Shown in pieces: positions 49,347 through 60,560 of a DNA stretch of 64,000 nucleotides (positions are counted from its first letter, which is position 1; each line of letters begins with the position of its first letter). The DNA is from Portulaca oleracea (lineage: Eukaryota; Streptophyta; Magnoliopsida; Caryophyllales; Portulacaceae). The notes below the pieces were generated by a model. That model was not told the origin of the DNA. It searched no databases and saw only the letters and a list, made by a program, of their open reading frames with translations. Location of the stretch: contig CM055887.1 of the NCBI GenBank assembly GCA_029582165.1, forward strand, positions 9,631,190-9,695,189. Direction: 5' to 3'. The translations under genes were made by a program, and so were the position numbers.

Positions 49347-49605
49347 CTCCCTCCATTCCTCAATAATTGTCACTTTAAAGTTTAGGGAAGATTTTAAAAA
49401 AATAGTATTGAGAATGATAATTGCTTCGAAATGATAAAAGTAAGAGTTAAATTTCTATTTTAGTTATATAATTGTATTGAAAATTGTAAAAGTAAGAGGT
49501 AAATTAAAAAAAATGTCATTAATGTTACATTGGAATTGTAAAGTGACAGATATTGTGAAAAATAGAAAATTGATCAAAGTGACAGATATTGAGGAATGGA
49601 GGGAG
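49347..49605. mobile_element. Stowaway-like MITE, young subfamily
   Basis: Perfect inverted ends CTCCCTCCATTCCTCAATAA, TA on both sides. Near-identical to 17022-17281. Confidence 0.85.
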
Positions 49606-50192
49606 TACTAAACATACTATTCATGTATTTGGTGTTCTCCATTTTGAAGAACACCAATGAGGATATCCTTACTAGTATCATTTTATTTCTTTTATCATAG
49701 TAAACACATGTTTTATTTGTAAAAAATTTAAATTAATATATATTTGATTAAATTAACTTATTGCAATAAACAATATTATTTATTGAGATATAATTTTTTA
49801 AAAACTTAATATTTTTAAGAAAATTTTACCATATTTACATTTTTTCAATCATTATAGTTAAAAAGTATAATAGCTATTGATTCAACATTAAAAAAATTAA
49901 AATTAATATATATCGATAAAAGTAACTTGTTGCAATAATTAATGATATTTATTGAGACAAAAATCATTTTTATAAATGAGATTTATTTAAAACAAATTGA
50001 TAATAAAAAACTTTCAACTATCGTATAGTTGAAAAAAATAAACTATGATAAAATCTTCTTATCATCTAAGATTGGTGAGGGAATATAATCATACACAAAT
50101 AATTATAATAATTGAAATAAATTATTAAATAATTATAATCATACACAAATAATCACACCTTCTCCGCCGCCACGTCTTCCGCCACAAGTTAA
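49606..50192. other. AT-rich spacer, no gene seen
   Basis: Only simple AT-rich text, with AATTATAATCATACACAAATAAT repeated near 50085 and 50130. Confidence 0.45.
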
Positions 50193-50427
50193 GGCTCTAT
50201 TCTTTTATGTGGTTGTGACTAGATCTGTGACATCATGATTCTTACAACTCACCACACTTTACCACAAATCAAAACTTTGCTCTCTCCTCACTTTTCTCTC
50301 TCCTCACTTTTCTCCTCTACTTTTTACATTCTCTCTCCTCACCTACCCCACATACCAATAACCCACTACAATTTCACCACACCACACCACACCATACCGC
50401 AAAAATACCGCAGAAAAGAATAGGGCC
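50193..50427. mobile_element. Tourist-like MITE with TAA duplication
   Basis: Ends GGCTCTATTCTTTTATGTGG and (inverted) GGCCCTATTCTTTTCTGCGG, flanked by TAA on both sides (50190-50192, 50428-50430). Confidence 0.8.
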
Positions 50428-51065
50428 TAAGTTTATCACCAAATCAAAAGTTTGTATTATTTATCACCAAATCAAAAGTTCGGATTATTTAGACTTATAT
50501 GACCAAAAGTTGGTATTATTAGAATCCAATTTCCCTAATTTTTAACATAAAATTTTTATAAAAATACAAAATTATATTTTATTGATAGTATTTTTGTTAT
50601 GAATTCAATGACACCAATTTTATATGATAAATTGTTATATAAATTAAGATATTAATAATAAAAAAATTTTATATATAAATCTGGATGATATATATAAAAA
50701 TAGGGAAAGTAGTATGCAAGAATGAGTCAGACCAATATCGAATCGAAATCATAAAAATTTTCAATCTATTTACAGTCCATTCCATGTACTACTATTCACA
50801 GTCCCAAAACATGTTCAAATTGGCATTAACCAAAGATCAATGACTATCCACTTTTGAGTTTCAATAAAACAATCAATTTCCACAATGACAAATCCCAACA
50901 AAAAATAGACCCACCAAAAAAGGGAAAAACAAAACAGAAAAAAAACAACCAACCCGCCATCAACCCACATCCACAATTTCATCCATTGTACACGTGTCAA
51001 GCACAAAATGGCATCAACGAAAAAACAGAGTCCCACCAGGGGTATTAAGGTCATTTCACCAACCA
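50428..51065. other. 3' side of CYP710A, spacer
   Basis: Contains the direct repeat TTATCACCAAATCAAAAGTT (about 50434, 50460) and AT-rich text. The 3' untranslated region of CYP710A would lie at 50800-51065, but no poly(A) signal was identified with confidence. Confidence 0.45.
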
Positions 51066-52616
51066 TCATTCAACCCGTGCTCCAAAAGAAGGGAACTTGG
51101 CACACCTCCTGGTAAGGTAAACGGCGCAGTCATCCTTGGGGCATATCGTTGGGACATAGTTGATCTCATCACAGCCGTCCGATCTGTGCCTCTTGAAGTC
51201 CATCAACGACACAAACAAGGCGATGAATAACACGAGGAGGTTAAGCGCGTAGCGGTACCCTACACACATGTGGGCCCCAGCCCCAAACACCAAGAAGTTC
51301 CTCTTGTAGAGCTGGTCCTCCCTCCTCTCCTCCGAGTAGAATCGGTCCGGGTCGAACTCGTACGGCTCCGAGAACCCCTGGAAGGACGATTCGTATACGG
51401 ACGGAAAGACGATTGTACCCTTCTTAATGGTGTAATTTTCAGTCAGTTGGAAATCCTCACGCGCCACGTGGGGAACTAGTGTCGCTGGGGCCCTGAAACG
51501 GAGCACCTCACGCGCCACTGCGTGCGTGTACTTCATCGCCGACAGTTGCTCCGCTGTGATGAGTTGGTTGGACTCGGGGCGCCATATTTGTTCAACCTCT
51601 TCCCTCACGCGCTTCAACACTTGCGCGTGGGATTCGAGCAGAGTGATCGCCCAGAGAAGCGACGACGTCGAGGCATCCTGGGCGGCGAATAGGAAGTCGA
51701 ACACGTAAGTTCCGATTTCACGGTCGCCGCAGTTGGGCAACGACGTTGTTTTGACTCCGGTTTCTCGTTCTTCCCTGACTAAGTCCTGCATCCAGTAGTC
51801 CACCAAACACCGTGGCTCCTCCTCGTTGTCCTCCATCTTCTTCCTGCTGTCCGCCACGCAAGCTTGGAGCGTGTCCACGAGCCGCTCCACCGCGAGTCTC
51901 GCGTTCCGGAACGCGAACCCCGGGAGGTCGACGGGGAGCGTCATGAGTCCGACGTTGAAGTGGTTGTAGTCCACGTTGAATCTCTCACGCGCTGCCGTGG
52001 TCAGGTAAGGTCCGGCGAACACGTTCTGGGAAGTTTCTAAATTCATGTCCCGTGCGAGAAATCGGAGCGTGACAGGCACGGGCCCACCCTTGACGTTGGA
52101 CATGGACTCCCATGAAATCAGGTGCTTCAATATCACCTGCTGCTGGATGTCAGTGTAGGTAGCCAGAGCTTTGGGGGTGAAGTTGGGGGCGATCCGACGG
52201 CGGAGATCCTTGTGTTCTTGGCCGTACATGTAGATCATGTTGTGCTCACCGAAGAGCTTCTTTCCGAAGGGGTGTCCGATCAGCTGGAACGCGTCGGGTC
52301 GGACGTTGGCGAAGATCTTGTGGCTCATCTCGGAGCTCCGAATGAACACCATGAACGTCCCGATTATGTAGTTCGCGGACACCCCCAGCGGGGAGGATTT
52401 CGCGTACTCCGCCTGAACATCCCAGAAACGGGTCGGGTCGCGGACAAGAGAGAGGACATTGCCGAGAAAAGGAGGGACGAGAGTCGGGCCGGGTAGGGTT
52501 GATTTCTTCTTCAGGTATGAAATCTGGTTGATAACCACCAGAGTGATGAAGAAGGTTGCGAAATATGGAGCTGCCCAGGTGAGGATTTCCCAGAGGGAGG
52601 AGGAATAATAATCCAT
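51066..52616 (-). CDS. CYP710A: Cytochrome P450 CYP710A, sterol C-22 desaturase
   Basis: 516 residues in one exon; CYP710 genes are typically intronless. The family makes the C22-23 double bond of sterols in the ER (for example beta-sitosterol to stigmasterol). The N-terminus has a hydrophobic anchor ([18 protein letters not shown]) and a proline hinge ([13 protein letters not shown]). P450 signatures in order: helix I AAQDAST at about 311-317, ExxR as EVLR at 370-373, the PERF-type FDPDRF at 421-426, and the haem loop [14 protein letters not shown] with the cysteine near 451. The start [10 protein letters not shown] (52616) is chosen because it gives the usual anchor and lies about 70 bases below a TATA box. 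An upstream in-frame ATG at 52778 would add 54 residues. No stop or frameshift. Codons are GC-rich at position 3, unlike the AT-rich surroundings. Confidence 0.95.
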   Translation of the reverse strand: MDYYSSSLWEILTWAAPYFATFFITLVVINQISYLKKKSTLPGPTLVPPFLGNVLSLVRDPTRFWDVQAEYAKSSPLGVSANYIIGTFMVFIRSSEMSHKIFANVRPDAFQLIGHPFGKKLFGEHNMIYMYGQEHKDLRRRIAPNFTPKALATYTDIQQQVILKHLISWESMSNVKGGPVPVTLRFLARDMNLETSQNVFAGPYLTTAARERFNVDYNHFNVGLMTLPVDLPGFAFRNARLAVERLVDTLQACVADSRKKMEDNEEEPRCLVDYWMQDLVREERETGVKTTSLPNCGDREIGTYVFDFLFAAQDASTSSLLWAITLLESHAQVLKRVREEVEQIWRPESNQLITAEQLSAMKYTHAVAREVLRFRAPATLVPHVAREDFQLTENYTIKKGTIVFPSVYESSFQGFSEPYEFDPDRFYSEERREDQLYKRNFLVFGAGAHMCVGYRYALNLLVLFIALFVSLMDFKRHRSDGCDEINYVPTICPKDDCAVYLTRRCAKFPSFGARVE

Positions 52617-52684
52617 TGCTGGGTGGGGTTTTTGTACTGATGGGTGTGAATGAATGAAGAGGTGACAGTTGGGTTGGTAGGGGG

Positions 52685-52691
52685 TTTTATA
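52685..52691 (-). promoter_or_regulatory. TATA box of CYP710A (proximal)
   Basis: TATAAAA on the - strand, about 70 bases upstream of the chosen start codon. It implies a leader of about 40 bases and supports the 516-residue protein. Confidence 0.55.
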
Positions 52692-52844
52692 CCGTTGGGA
52701 GGAGATGGAAAAAGGATTGGATTCTGTCTGGGGTTGGTAGGTTGAATAGTGTGTGTATATTTGGAGGAAAGGGTTCAAAAATGGAAGCTGCTGGTTTTGG
52801 TACAGTTTTTTCAGAAGTTCTAGAGAGTCAAGAGAGAGGGGGGA

Positions 52845-52851
52845 TTATATA
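52845..52851 (-). promoter_or_regulatory. Second, distal TATA-like box
   Basis: TATATAA on the - strand, about 230 bases upstream of 52616. A transcript from here would include the upstream in-frame ATG at 52778, so the N-terminus could differ. 52852-53063 otherwise holds only CT-rich, promoter-like sequence on the - strand. Confidence 0.35.
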
Positions 52852-53063
52852 GATAGAAGAAGGGAGAAGAATAGATAGAATTTGCAAGCATTGAATTGAA
52901 TTGAATTGTTATTTGTAGCTTGAATAAAGAATGGCGGGGTAGACTGGCCGGCACACCCAAGGGAAGGTAGCTTGTGAAGTTGAGGTAATCGAGGTCGTAA
53001 GGAGCTACAAGCACAAATTGTGAACAAATTGCTTTCTTGTTAGTGATGGTTACCAAAATCATA

Positions 53064-53573
53064 CTCCATTCGTTATATATTAATTCTACAAAATATCATT
53101 TTTAATTAGAGTTTTTGAATGCTAAATACTAAATTTTTTGGTTATTGGATAATAATATACTGTATTTTGGGATGTTGGACAATAATGCACCAAGAACAAT
53201 TCCTGCGGTGGCTGACTCGATGGTTATCCTACGTGGTCCGCCCTGCCACGTAGGATCACCACTGACTCAGTCAACATCGGAATCTTTAGGGATGTATTAT
53301 TGTCCAACATCCCCTAAAGTACAGTGTATTATTATCCAAAGTCAAAGTTCAGTGTATTATTGTCCAAAAGCTTAAAAACTCAGTATATTAGCGTCCAAAA
53401 ATCATTTTAATTAAGAATTTTTTATAGTATATTTTATCAAAAAATTATAAAACTATATTCTTATGATAATACTTTTTGTTATGAATCTAATGATGACACT
53501 TTCATATATTAGAACATTGTATATGTTGAGAAATTAATGACGTGTCTAGACAATTAATATGAAACGGAGGGAG
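53064..53573. mobile_element. Stowaway-like MITE split by another MITE
   Basis: Ends CTCCATTCGTTATATATTAA and (inverted) CTCCCTCCGTTTCATATTAA, flanked by TA. The insertion is at 53109-53403. Confidence 0.75.
53109..53403. mobile_element. ACAATAATACACT-type MITE inside a Stowaway
   Basis: Ends GAGTTTTTGAATGCTAAATA and (inverted) GATTTTTGGACGCTAATATA, with arms of ACAATAATACACTG words, matching 36938-37520. Flanks share TCATTTT(T)AATTA, a likely target duplication of 9 to 11 bp. Confidence 0.65.
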
Positions 53574-53982
53574 TAAACATTTTGGAGCAAGATACATTTT
53601 TTAAGTGTCTTGTCTTTGTATAAAATTTATATATTTATAAATTAAATTGAAAAAAAATATATGATAGGTTTCTATAACTATAATAATATATATATAACTG
53701 ATATAAAATCACATTTTTATCTATATTTTTAAAATTTAAAAAAAACCATCTAAAATATGTTTAACGGATGAGGTTCATTTGTTAGGGTGTCAATTTTAAT
53801 TGTACACGTAACTGACATATTTCAAGCTTATTTTAATTGATCATTAAAAATTGTAACTGTAAAAAAATTGGAATTATAAATGATGATAAAAGTATTAATT
53901 TCAGTGTCTTACCCCAAGACACTTATCATCACTCAACTAAGAAAATTAGGAGCATTTACAACAAGGGATTTAATAAGGGATA
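53574..53982. other. AT-rich spacer, no gene seen
   Basis: Contains GAGCAAGATACATTTTTTAA-like words and an imperfect inverted AAGTGTCTTG (53612) and CAAGACACTT (53914), possibly the ends of another old MITE. Confidence 0.4.
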
Positions 53983-54255
53983 CTCCCTCCTTCCCATTTT
54001 ATTTGTCACTTAAGACATGATTCACAAAACCAATAAAACTTCCAATTTGCATTAACTTGCATTCTTGGAAATGAGAAAAAGTTGAATAAAATGGTGAATA
54101 ATAAAGAAAAATGGTGAATAAAAGAGAAAATTTGATGAAAAAGATGTATAATTTGATAAATTAGTAATTAATGTGTTATTGGAATTTTAAGGCGACAGAT
54201 ATTATGGGAAAAAAGAAAGTTAGTTAAAGTGACAGATAATATGGGAAGGAGGGAG
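53983..54255. mobile_element. Stowaway-like MITE
   Basis: Ends CTCCCTCCTTCCCATTTTAT and (inverted) CTCCCTCCTTCCCATATTAT, flanked by TA. Close to 37543-37845. Confidence 0.85.
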
Positions 54256-54523
54256 TAATAATTTTGTTAAATCTCCTTAAAATCCATGCATTTTGATATC
54301 ACATGTGTTTGACCTAATAACGGTCCTAAAAATTAAAATATTTACCATCCGCGTCTTAGATGTGAGGCTCATTTATATATATTAAATTTTTGACAATTAT
54401 AGAAAAATTAATACAAAATGAAAGTAATATAAGGAAAGGCGGGAATAATATGGTTTGTGAGACACTTTTATTTAGGGATAACAACTTTGTAAAAAATACC
54501 TTAAATACTACTATTGCACACAT

Positions 54524-54731
54524 AACATAATTTTAGCATTGTAAATGTTTTAAGTATTGATAACTTCAATTGTACCAATTTGTACTAAACTTTACTCATT
54601 TACCACATTTGCAACAACAGGAACTCTAACATAATTTTAGCATTGTAAATGTTTTAAGTATTGATAACTTCAATTGTACCAATTTGTACTAAACTTTACT
54701 CATTTACGGCATTTGGAACAACAAGAACTCT
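54524..54731. repeat. 104-bp tandem duplication
   Basis: AACATAATTTTAGCATTGTA starts at 54524 and at 54628. The copies differ at only a few bases near the end. Non-coding. Confidence 0.9.
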
Positions 54732-54766
54732 ACTTGTAATTTGCGTGAAATTTTGAAATTTTTGTA

Positions 54767-54999
54767 CTTCCCCGGTTCTTTTTTATCTGTCATTTAAAGT
54801 TTTCAATGTCAATCTTCAATCAATCATTTCTAATATAAAATTTTTATAAAAAAATATAATATTATATTGTTAATATTATTTTTCATTACGAATCTAATGA
54901 CATCAATTTTGTATCATGAATCATTATACAAATTAAGATATTAACGTCAAAGTGTTTAACACAATTTCCTAGGCAAAAGACAAATAAAAACGGAGGGAG
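54767..54999. mobile_element. Stowaway-like MITE
   Basis: Ends CTTCCCCGGTTCTTTTTTAT and (inverted) CTCCCTCCGTTTTTATTTGT, flanked by TA. Confidence 0.75.
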
Positions 55000-55273
55000 T
55001 ACAACAAAGAATGGGGAAAATAGAAATGAAGTGTGGGAACTTTGCAAAGTTCCTATCTTTCTCCCGCATTTTTGTTTCTTTTTTTTTATTTGAATTCAAC
55101 TAAATGGTGTTGTTTTATACCTTACAAAAAGAATAAAAAGGTAAATTTGTATTTTAGGGTGAAAAGCAAGAATGAATTCCTATTGTTGTAAAATAAATGG
55201 AATGAAGTTCCAAAAAGTAAGAATAATTGGTGTTGTGGAATGAGGGGATTCTTACTCACATTCTAAACATTTA

Positions 55274-55459
55274 GGCCCTGTTCTCTGGTTAGGTTAGATA
55301 TAACTCTCTCAACTTATCGTCTTATCCAAACTTATCCAAACTTATTCAAATCTAACATAATTTCCCAAAAAAAACATTCACTCTAAAAACACAATTCTCC
55401 CAAAAAAATCATAACTTATACATCCAAACTTGAAAATAACCTAACCAAAGAACAACGCC
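55274..55459. mobile_element. Tourist-like MITE, second family
   Basis: Ends GGCCCTGTTCTCTGGTTAGG and (inverted) GGCGTTGTTCTTTGGTTAGG, flanked by TTA on both sides (55271-55273, 55460-55462). 186 bp. Confidence 0.8.
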
Positions 55460-55819
55460 TTAGAACTTTATTGTATATGTTCTTATTTAATTATTTTGAA
55501 AAAATAAAGTAAAATAATTCATATTTTGGGCAATAAAGAATAATCTCCATACATAATGTTGTTTCCTTCAAATTTAATTTTAACCTCAATTATGTTATTG
55601 TCCACAATTAAGTTAAACTCGTTGGAAAAGTGATTTGTCGATGAAGCTTTACATCTAAAATTTTTACTAGTCCAAGAAAAAGTGAAAATGTGTCTTTATT
55701 ATGGTGCTTCATAGCTACCAATACTCCCGACTCCTGAGATCTAGTGGCTGGAGTTGATAACTTTATGTTTGAGGTTAAGGGTTCAAACATTGATACCAAC
55801 CAACAACATCAAATGAGAT

Positions 55820-56330
55820 AAGAGAATGGACTAAACACGAGGCCAGTAACACTAGAAAAGCATGGGTTGAGGTCTTTGGTGTCTCACCTATTAGCTGGAC
55901 ATGGGAGAACTTTAAAGTGATTGTAAAGCCCTAAGGCAAAATGATAACTCTAGGCACACCGATTTACTTCATAAGAACGTTTTAGTTAGTCAAAATTCAT
56001 ATACTAATAAAAGTGCTTGAAAACATCAGGGGAGGCAGTTATTTACATATTGATGGATGTGAGTACAAAGTCCACATTCATGAAGTAGGTACCTGCATCC
56101 ATTTAATCCAAACGAAAATTCCGAAAGTAATGAGTAATCAAGAGGGTGGGGAAGAATCTAGCTCAATCATTCCAAACTTTAAAGATGTTGAATCGATCAT
56201 TGTCGATAGTCATGATGTTAGCCAAAAGCAAGGTTGTCTTGGAGAGGGTCTTAACTATCAAAAGGCCCTGGACCATGGGGAAGATGAATGGACGTTGACC
56301 ATTGACAAATTGTGGTTGTTGGAAAATTAA
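55820..56330 (+). pseudogene. LINE ORF1-like (RRM/DUF4283) relic
   Basis: Text such as KAWVEVFGVSPISWTWENFKVI (with one break), TLGTPIYF, and then KVLENIRGGSYLHIDGCEYK and VHIHEVGTCIHLIQ resembles the N-terminal nucleic-acid-binding part of plant LINE ORF1 or DUF4283 proteins. The longest open piece starts at 56013. Stops near 55935 and 55985 show it is dead. No RT was found next to it, so it is a fragment. This reading rests on memory of the family only. Confidence 0.45.
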
Positions 56331-56396
56331 ATGGGGTAATAATTATGAAAGTAATGAAGGAGATCAAAAAATCGTGTAGACAGCTCAAAGATAATT

Positions 56397-56540
56397 AGTG
56401 GCAGCTCAAGAACATTAACTAATCACTCGGAATGGATAAGGAGGGGATTACAAAGAGAAAAAATATTAACAGAATGTCAATTTTTCCCTATTATTTTTTC
56501 ATCTGAGTGATTTGTTAATGTTCTTGAGTTGCCACTATGT
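56397..56540. mobile_element. Short hairpin MITE
   Basis: AGTGGCAGCTCAAGAACATT (56398 on) is inverted at the right end (AATGTTCTTGAGTTGCCACT, ending about 56538), arms of about 35 bp and a loop of about 70 bp. TA-like flanks. Confidence 0.7.
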
Positions 56541-57200
56541 TAATAATTGGCAGTAGATTGGAGAAAAACCTCAAGAAGAAAAAGGAATAGGAAAGAAAGA
56601 AGGCCTAGGAAGATTAAAAAAAAGGCAAAGGAGATTGCAAATCAATATAATTAAAAGGGAACATCCGTAATGTATGAATTGTAAGATAGGAGATTACAAA
56701 TTCTATACTTAGACAAGTGAAACAGAAACACTTAGGGTCTGTCCAATCAGTGGGTAAGGTAAAGGCCTTTAGATGGGATATCATGCACTTGATCTTCTAA
56801 GGGGAGTGTTGGGTTTGTAGAGATATATTAATCTCTGCATGTGGTGAGTTGTCTTTAATCTTTATCTAATTGCTATATGGAGCAAAATTGAATATGTGAT
56901 AGAGTTGGAGGGATTGAGTTGACATGACAGGTTTTTGTCTACCCAGTTGTACGTATTACTAGATGAAATAAAGCAAAACATTTAAGTAGGGCACTGGTAT
57001 AAATAGCATGATATTGTTGGTTGCTCACTTTGTAAAGTAGCTATCACTTTGCATTTTTGTGAAAAGGTCAAAATGGAGGGAGTTACATGAGACATTACTT
57101 TATAAAGCAGGAAAATGTTAGGAGACCTGGGAATTATGATGATTCCTGGCATCTTGGGCTGGTGAGAAGAATTTTTTGACTAGTTACAGGAGAGGATCCT
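56541..57200. other. Spacer, no gene seen
   Basis: Purine-rich at the start, then AT-rich. No supported gene. Confidence 0.45.
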
Positions 57201-57208
57201 TTTGCATT

Positions 57209-57805
57209 TAGGGATGACAGTGGGGGAGAAAATCCACATTTGCGCTAGAGCCCCGCCCCGCTCTGAGAAAAAAATTCCTACCCCTAACGAGGATGGGAAT
57301 GAGTATGGGGCAAGTTTTTAAATCCCCACACAAGGGTGGGGGCTAAAATTTCCCCATCCCCACTTGAGAAAATTATCCTCCCAATCCGCACATCCTCATC
57401 CCCAATTTCTATTAAATCATATAAATATCCTTTATATATTAATATTATATACATTATATTATAGACAAATTTGTAACTGTAATGTTGACTTAAGGGTTCT
57501 TATTATTGAACTTTTATTATATTATTAATTTTTTACTTTACTCTATTTGACAATGTTTGTTGGATTTTGTATAAATTTGTATTGTTAAATCCCATTTGAC
57601 GAGAAAATGTATTTTTGTATAAAGTCGTGATGTTGAACTTCATTCAATGAGGTTGTGTATCTTTTTTTAAATTTATATATGACAATGTTGAAATAATTAT
57701 TCATATACCCTTTGGGGTCCCTACTGGGGCTGGGTACCCGCCGGGGATGGAGGGCGGGGACGACGAATGCACCCCTATCCCTGACTCACCTCGTTGCCAT
57801 ACCTA
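57209..57805. mobile_element. hAT-like MITE with CCCCAC-rich arms
   Basis: Ends TAGGGATGACAGTGGGG and (inverted) TAGGTATGGCAACGAGG. Flanks TTTGCATT (57201-57208) and TTTTCATT (57806-57813) match at 7 of 8. Arms hold CCCCATCCCCAC and GGGGATGG words. Confidence 0.7.
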
Positions 57806-57813
57806 TTTTCATT

Positions 57814-58341
57814 AGCAACAGTTACAAAATTTCAATAGTGAAGGGTACAAAAGGGCATTATGCAAATTGAAAGGACTTTAATGCATGATGCAACATTGAT
57901 GAAACCAAGAAGTTGGAATAGAAGTTGATTATTAAGGTTGTACTTTCTATGGGCCTAGGTGTTCATTGCCCAATTTTCTCTTTAGTGGATTCTATGGTTA
58001 CAAACCCTTTTTTTTTTTTATTGTAATCGAACTCAACCCATTGGGCTTTTAATAAACAACCGAAAAAAATGTCGATTTAATCTTGGATGTGTTTATTTTC
58101 TTTTTTAGAGGTGTTTAACTTGGGCACATCGTTTTAACCATTCAACTATATCTATATTTTCCTACACTCAACTGTAAAAAGTTTCCTCTAATTACACTTG
58201 CACTTTTGTACACTTACCAACCATCAATTGCAGCTGCATGCATTTAGCCGCATTCAATTGCAGGGTTATGTTAGAAAAAAAATAATTAGTTTAATAAATG
58301 TTGTATTTATACATGTTGGAAATCTAACTAATTCTCATCTA
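57814..58341. other. Spacer, no gene seen
   Basis: AT-rich; the ORF at 58198-58392 has no motif. Confidence 0.45.
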
Positions 58342-58407
58342 CTCCTTACGTTCCAGATTATTTATCACTTAATTAACTTTCACGGTATCTAATATCACTC
58401 TTTAACC
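58342..58407. mobile_element. Stowaway-like fragment cut by an LTR-like segment
   Basis: CTCCTTACGTTCCAGATTAT after TA starts a Stowaway that stops where TGTAGACACTGAATTTTGTC begins (58408). The right half was not found nearby. Confidence 0.6.
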
Positions 58408-58769
58408 AATGTAGACACTGAATTTTGTCATTCAATTCAACTTTCTAAATATTGTAATTTATTTTGAGTTTCTTTTATAAAAATTTCAAGAATTTTGAAA
58501 TGCAAAAATGATGAAGGAATGAAGGAAAACCCAAAAAAAAAAGCCATAAAAAGGCCAAACCCAAACTGTTGGGGAGATCCAAGGGGGGAGTCCACTTCAA
58601 CCAAGACCCATGGTACATAAGTTAAGTGAGGTTCCATCTTAAAACTAATTGGTATTAAGAGGAGTAGTCCACTTAACTTATATACCATATTCTTTCTCTT
58701 TACTTTTTCGATGTGAGACATTTTTACTCATGGGTGAATCCCAACACAAACAACCCAAAAAAAAGTGAA

Positions 58770-59220
58770 GCCTGGCACGCGGCCCGAGGCACGACTGCAA
58801 CCTGGATATGGACATAACCCAACAGCATACCTGCAGACATGCGGGTGGGTTATGCCCATCCCGGGTTGCCTCGGGAAGCGTGCAACTGGCTTTTCTAAGG
58901 CCCAGCATACATGCAGGCATGCGGGTGGGTTACGCATGACCCGGTTCTCCTCGGGAAGCATGCTGACCTATGTAAGCGTGTAGTCGCGCTTTCCTAGGCT
59001 TATCATACATGCAGGTATTCGAGCGGGTCATGTCCGATCCGGGCTACCTCGAGAAGCGTGCTAACCTCAGAAAGCACGCAGTTTGGCTTCTCCCAGGCCC
59101 AACCTACATGCAAGTATTCGGGTGGGTCATGCCCGACCCAGGTTACCTCGAGAAGCGCACTGACCTAGAGAAACACGCAGCTAGGCACCTCCAAAGCCCA
59201 GCATGCCTGCAGGTATTGTA
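58770..59220. repeat. GC-rich minisatellite, 80-100-bp unit
   Basis: GCGGGTGGGT or a variant recurs at 58841, 58921, about 59020 and about 59119. Each unit also carries (C)CTCG(G/A)GAAGCGTGC and a cataCATGCAGG word. An inverted partial copy lies at 58770-58830. ORFs here are artefacts of the repeat. Confidence 0.75.
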
Positions 59221-59514
59221 GCTATTGTCCTCTCCTTTTTTACCCTAATTTCCACCCCGATTTCGCCGATAAATACCCATACCATTTCCTTTCACCTTTT
59301 ACACTGAAATCACCCTAGCGTATTGACACTAGGTGATTTTTTTTCTCTTCTCCCTCCATTTCATTCACTTACATTAACTTACTTGGCATTTTAATTTCTT
59401 CCTTTCCTCTTCTAGCTCTCTCTTCACGTTATTGTATTGAATATGATTAAATAATAAACTCGGCCAAATCAAAGTTGGATGCTTGTAAATGTAAGTTGTA
59501 CATGTTCTTTATCT

Positions 59515-59520
59515 TGTTCT

Positions 59521-59571
<51 letters not shown>

Positions 59572-59575
59572 TTTC
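59515..59575. repeat. (TTTA)n microsatellite
   Basis: About 14 uninterrupted TTTA repeats. Confidence 0.95.
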
Positions 59576-59617
59576 TCACATTTAATATTGCATTTGTATG
59601 TAACTAAATAATATAAA

Positions 59618-60560
59618 CACTACTAGAAAATAGCTCATTTCCCACTGTAATTTTCCCACTAAACAACAGCAGTGGGAAATTTCCCACTATTTTCCCACTG
59701 TTTGATATTTCCCACCGTTTTCCCATGGTTCGAATTGTGGTGGGAAATTTCCCACTATTTTCCCACTAATTTCCCACAAACCAATTATTTTAATTAATAA
59801 TTATTTTTAATATTTAATTTCCCACTAATTTCCCACTAATTTAAAATTTAACACTTCCACCATCTCCCATAGAAAAATTTCATCCCACCAACAATAATTT
59901 CATTTCCCTCTAACCTTATTTTACCAAAATTTAAACAAAAAATTAACTCCCACCAACAATATTTTCATTTCCCTCTACTTTATTTCATTCAAAATTTAAA
60001 GATTAATTAAAAAATTTAGGGGAATTTGTTTCCCACCATCGTTTATGAACCCTAATTTTCCCCCACCCTCAACCCATCCTTACTCCCTTCGTCCTGCTAC
60101 CACTGGAACCACACCAGACGGCTGCAATTCTCGCCCAGAACCCTAATTTCTCACATACGCAATCTGCTACCACTACCACTCCCACCCACAACTAGCTACC
60201 ACTGCCGCCCCAACCAGACTCAGAAGCTACCAGTGTCGTCGCCATCACCATCACCATCTGTGCGCGCTGCTCCGGCAAGTTGTCGTGGGTTGCCACCGTT
60301 TGCGAAATTCGTAAGTCTCCTGCCCAATTATACTATATACACACAGTATACTATATACACACATTATAGTTTTCATCTTAGTTGGTCTTTCCCTATATTT
60401 AGTTTCTTTCGTTTTTCAAAGTGAATTCAACTCAATTTGTTTCTTATTCCCCTTTCCCCCTTGTTCAATTCAGGGGACCATCTCTTGAATCTTTCCTTCG
60501 GTCTGGGTTCGATTTTATCGGATATTTGCCCAATTATACTATATACACACAGTATACTAT
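59618..60560 (+). mobile_element. Left end of a CACTA (En/Spm) transposon
   Basis: CACTACTAGAAAATAG starts at 59618, the canonical terminus. It is followed by about 12 subterminal copies of TTCCCAC and two of GTGGGAA (59640-59850), the usual transposase-binding style array. A CA-rich, exon-like block (about 60060-60309) ends in ATTC|GTAAGT, a strong splice donor, as if a captured 5' leader. The other end is beyond the window or lost to a later insertion at about 60561. Confidence 0.75.

Larger units (their letters stand above)
58408..59617 (+). mobile_element. LTR-like segment with GC-rich minisatellite
   Basis: Starts TGTAGACACTGAATTTTGTC, a common start of gypsy-type LTRs. It has a TATA-like word (GATAAATACC near 59270) followed by text such as TTTTACACTGAAATC. 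Its right limit is not seen; the CACTA end begins at 59618. It may be a solo or cut LTR. Confidence 0.45.

Noticed and set aside
52122..52496. 124-residue + strand ORF
   Set aside because: Antisense to CYP710A coding sequence; GC3 shadow.
58728..59221. Several overlapping ORFs on both strands with Cys/His-rich repeats
   Set aside because: All are translations of the GC-rich minisatellite; the pattern follows the DNA repeat, not codons.
59519..59575. CRISPR-like regular repeats
   Set aside because: It is a simple TTTA microsatellite, and the host is a plant.
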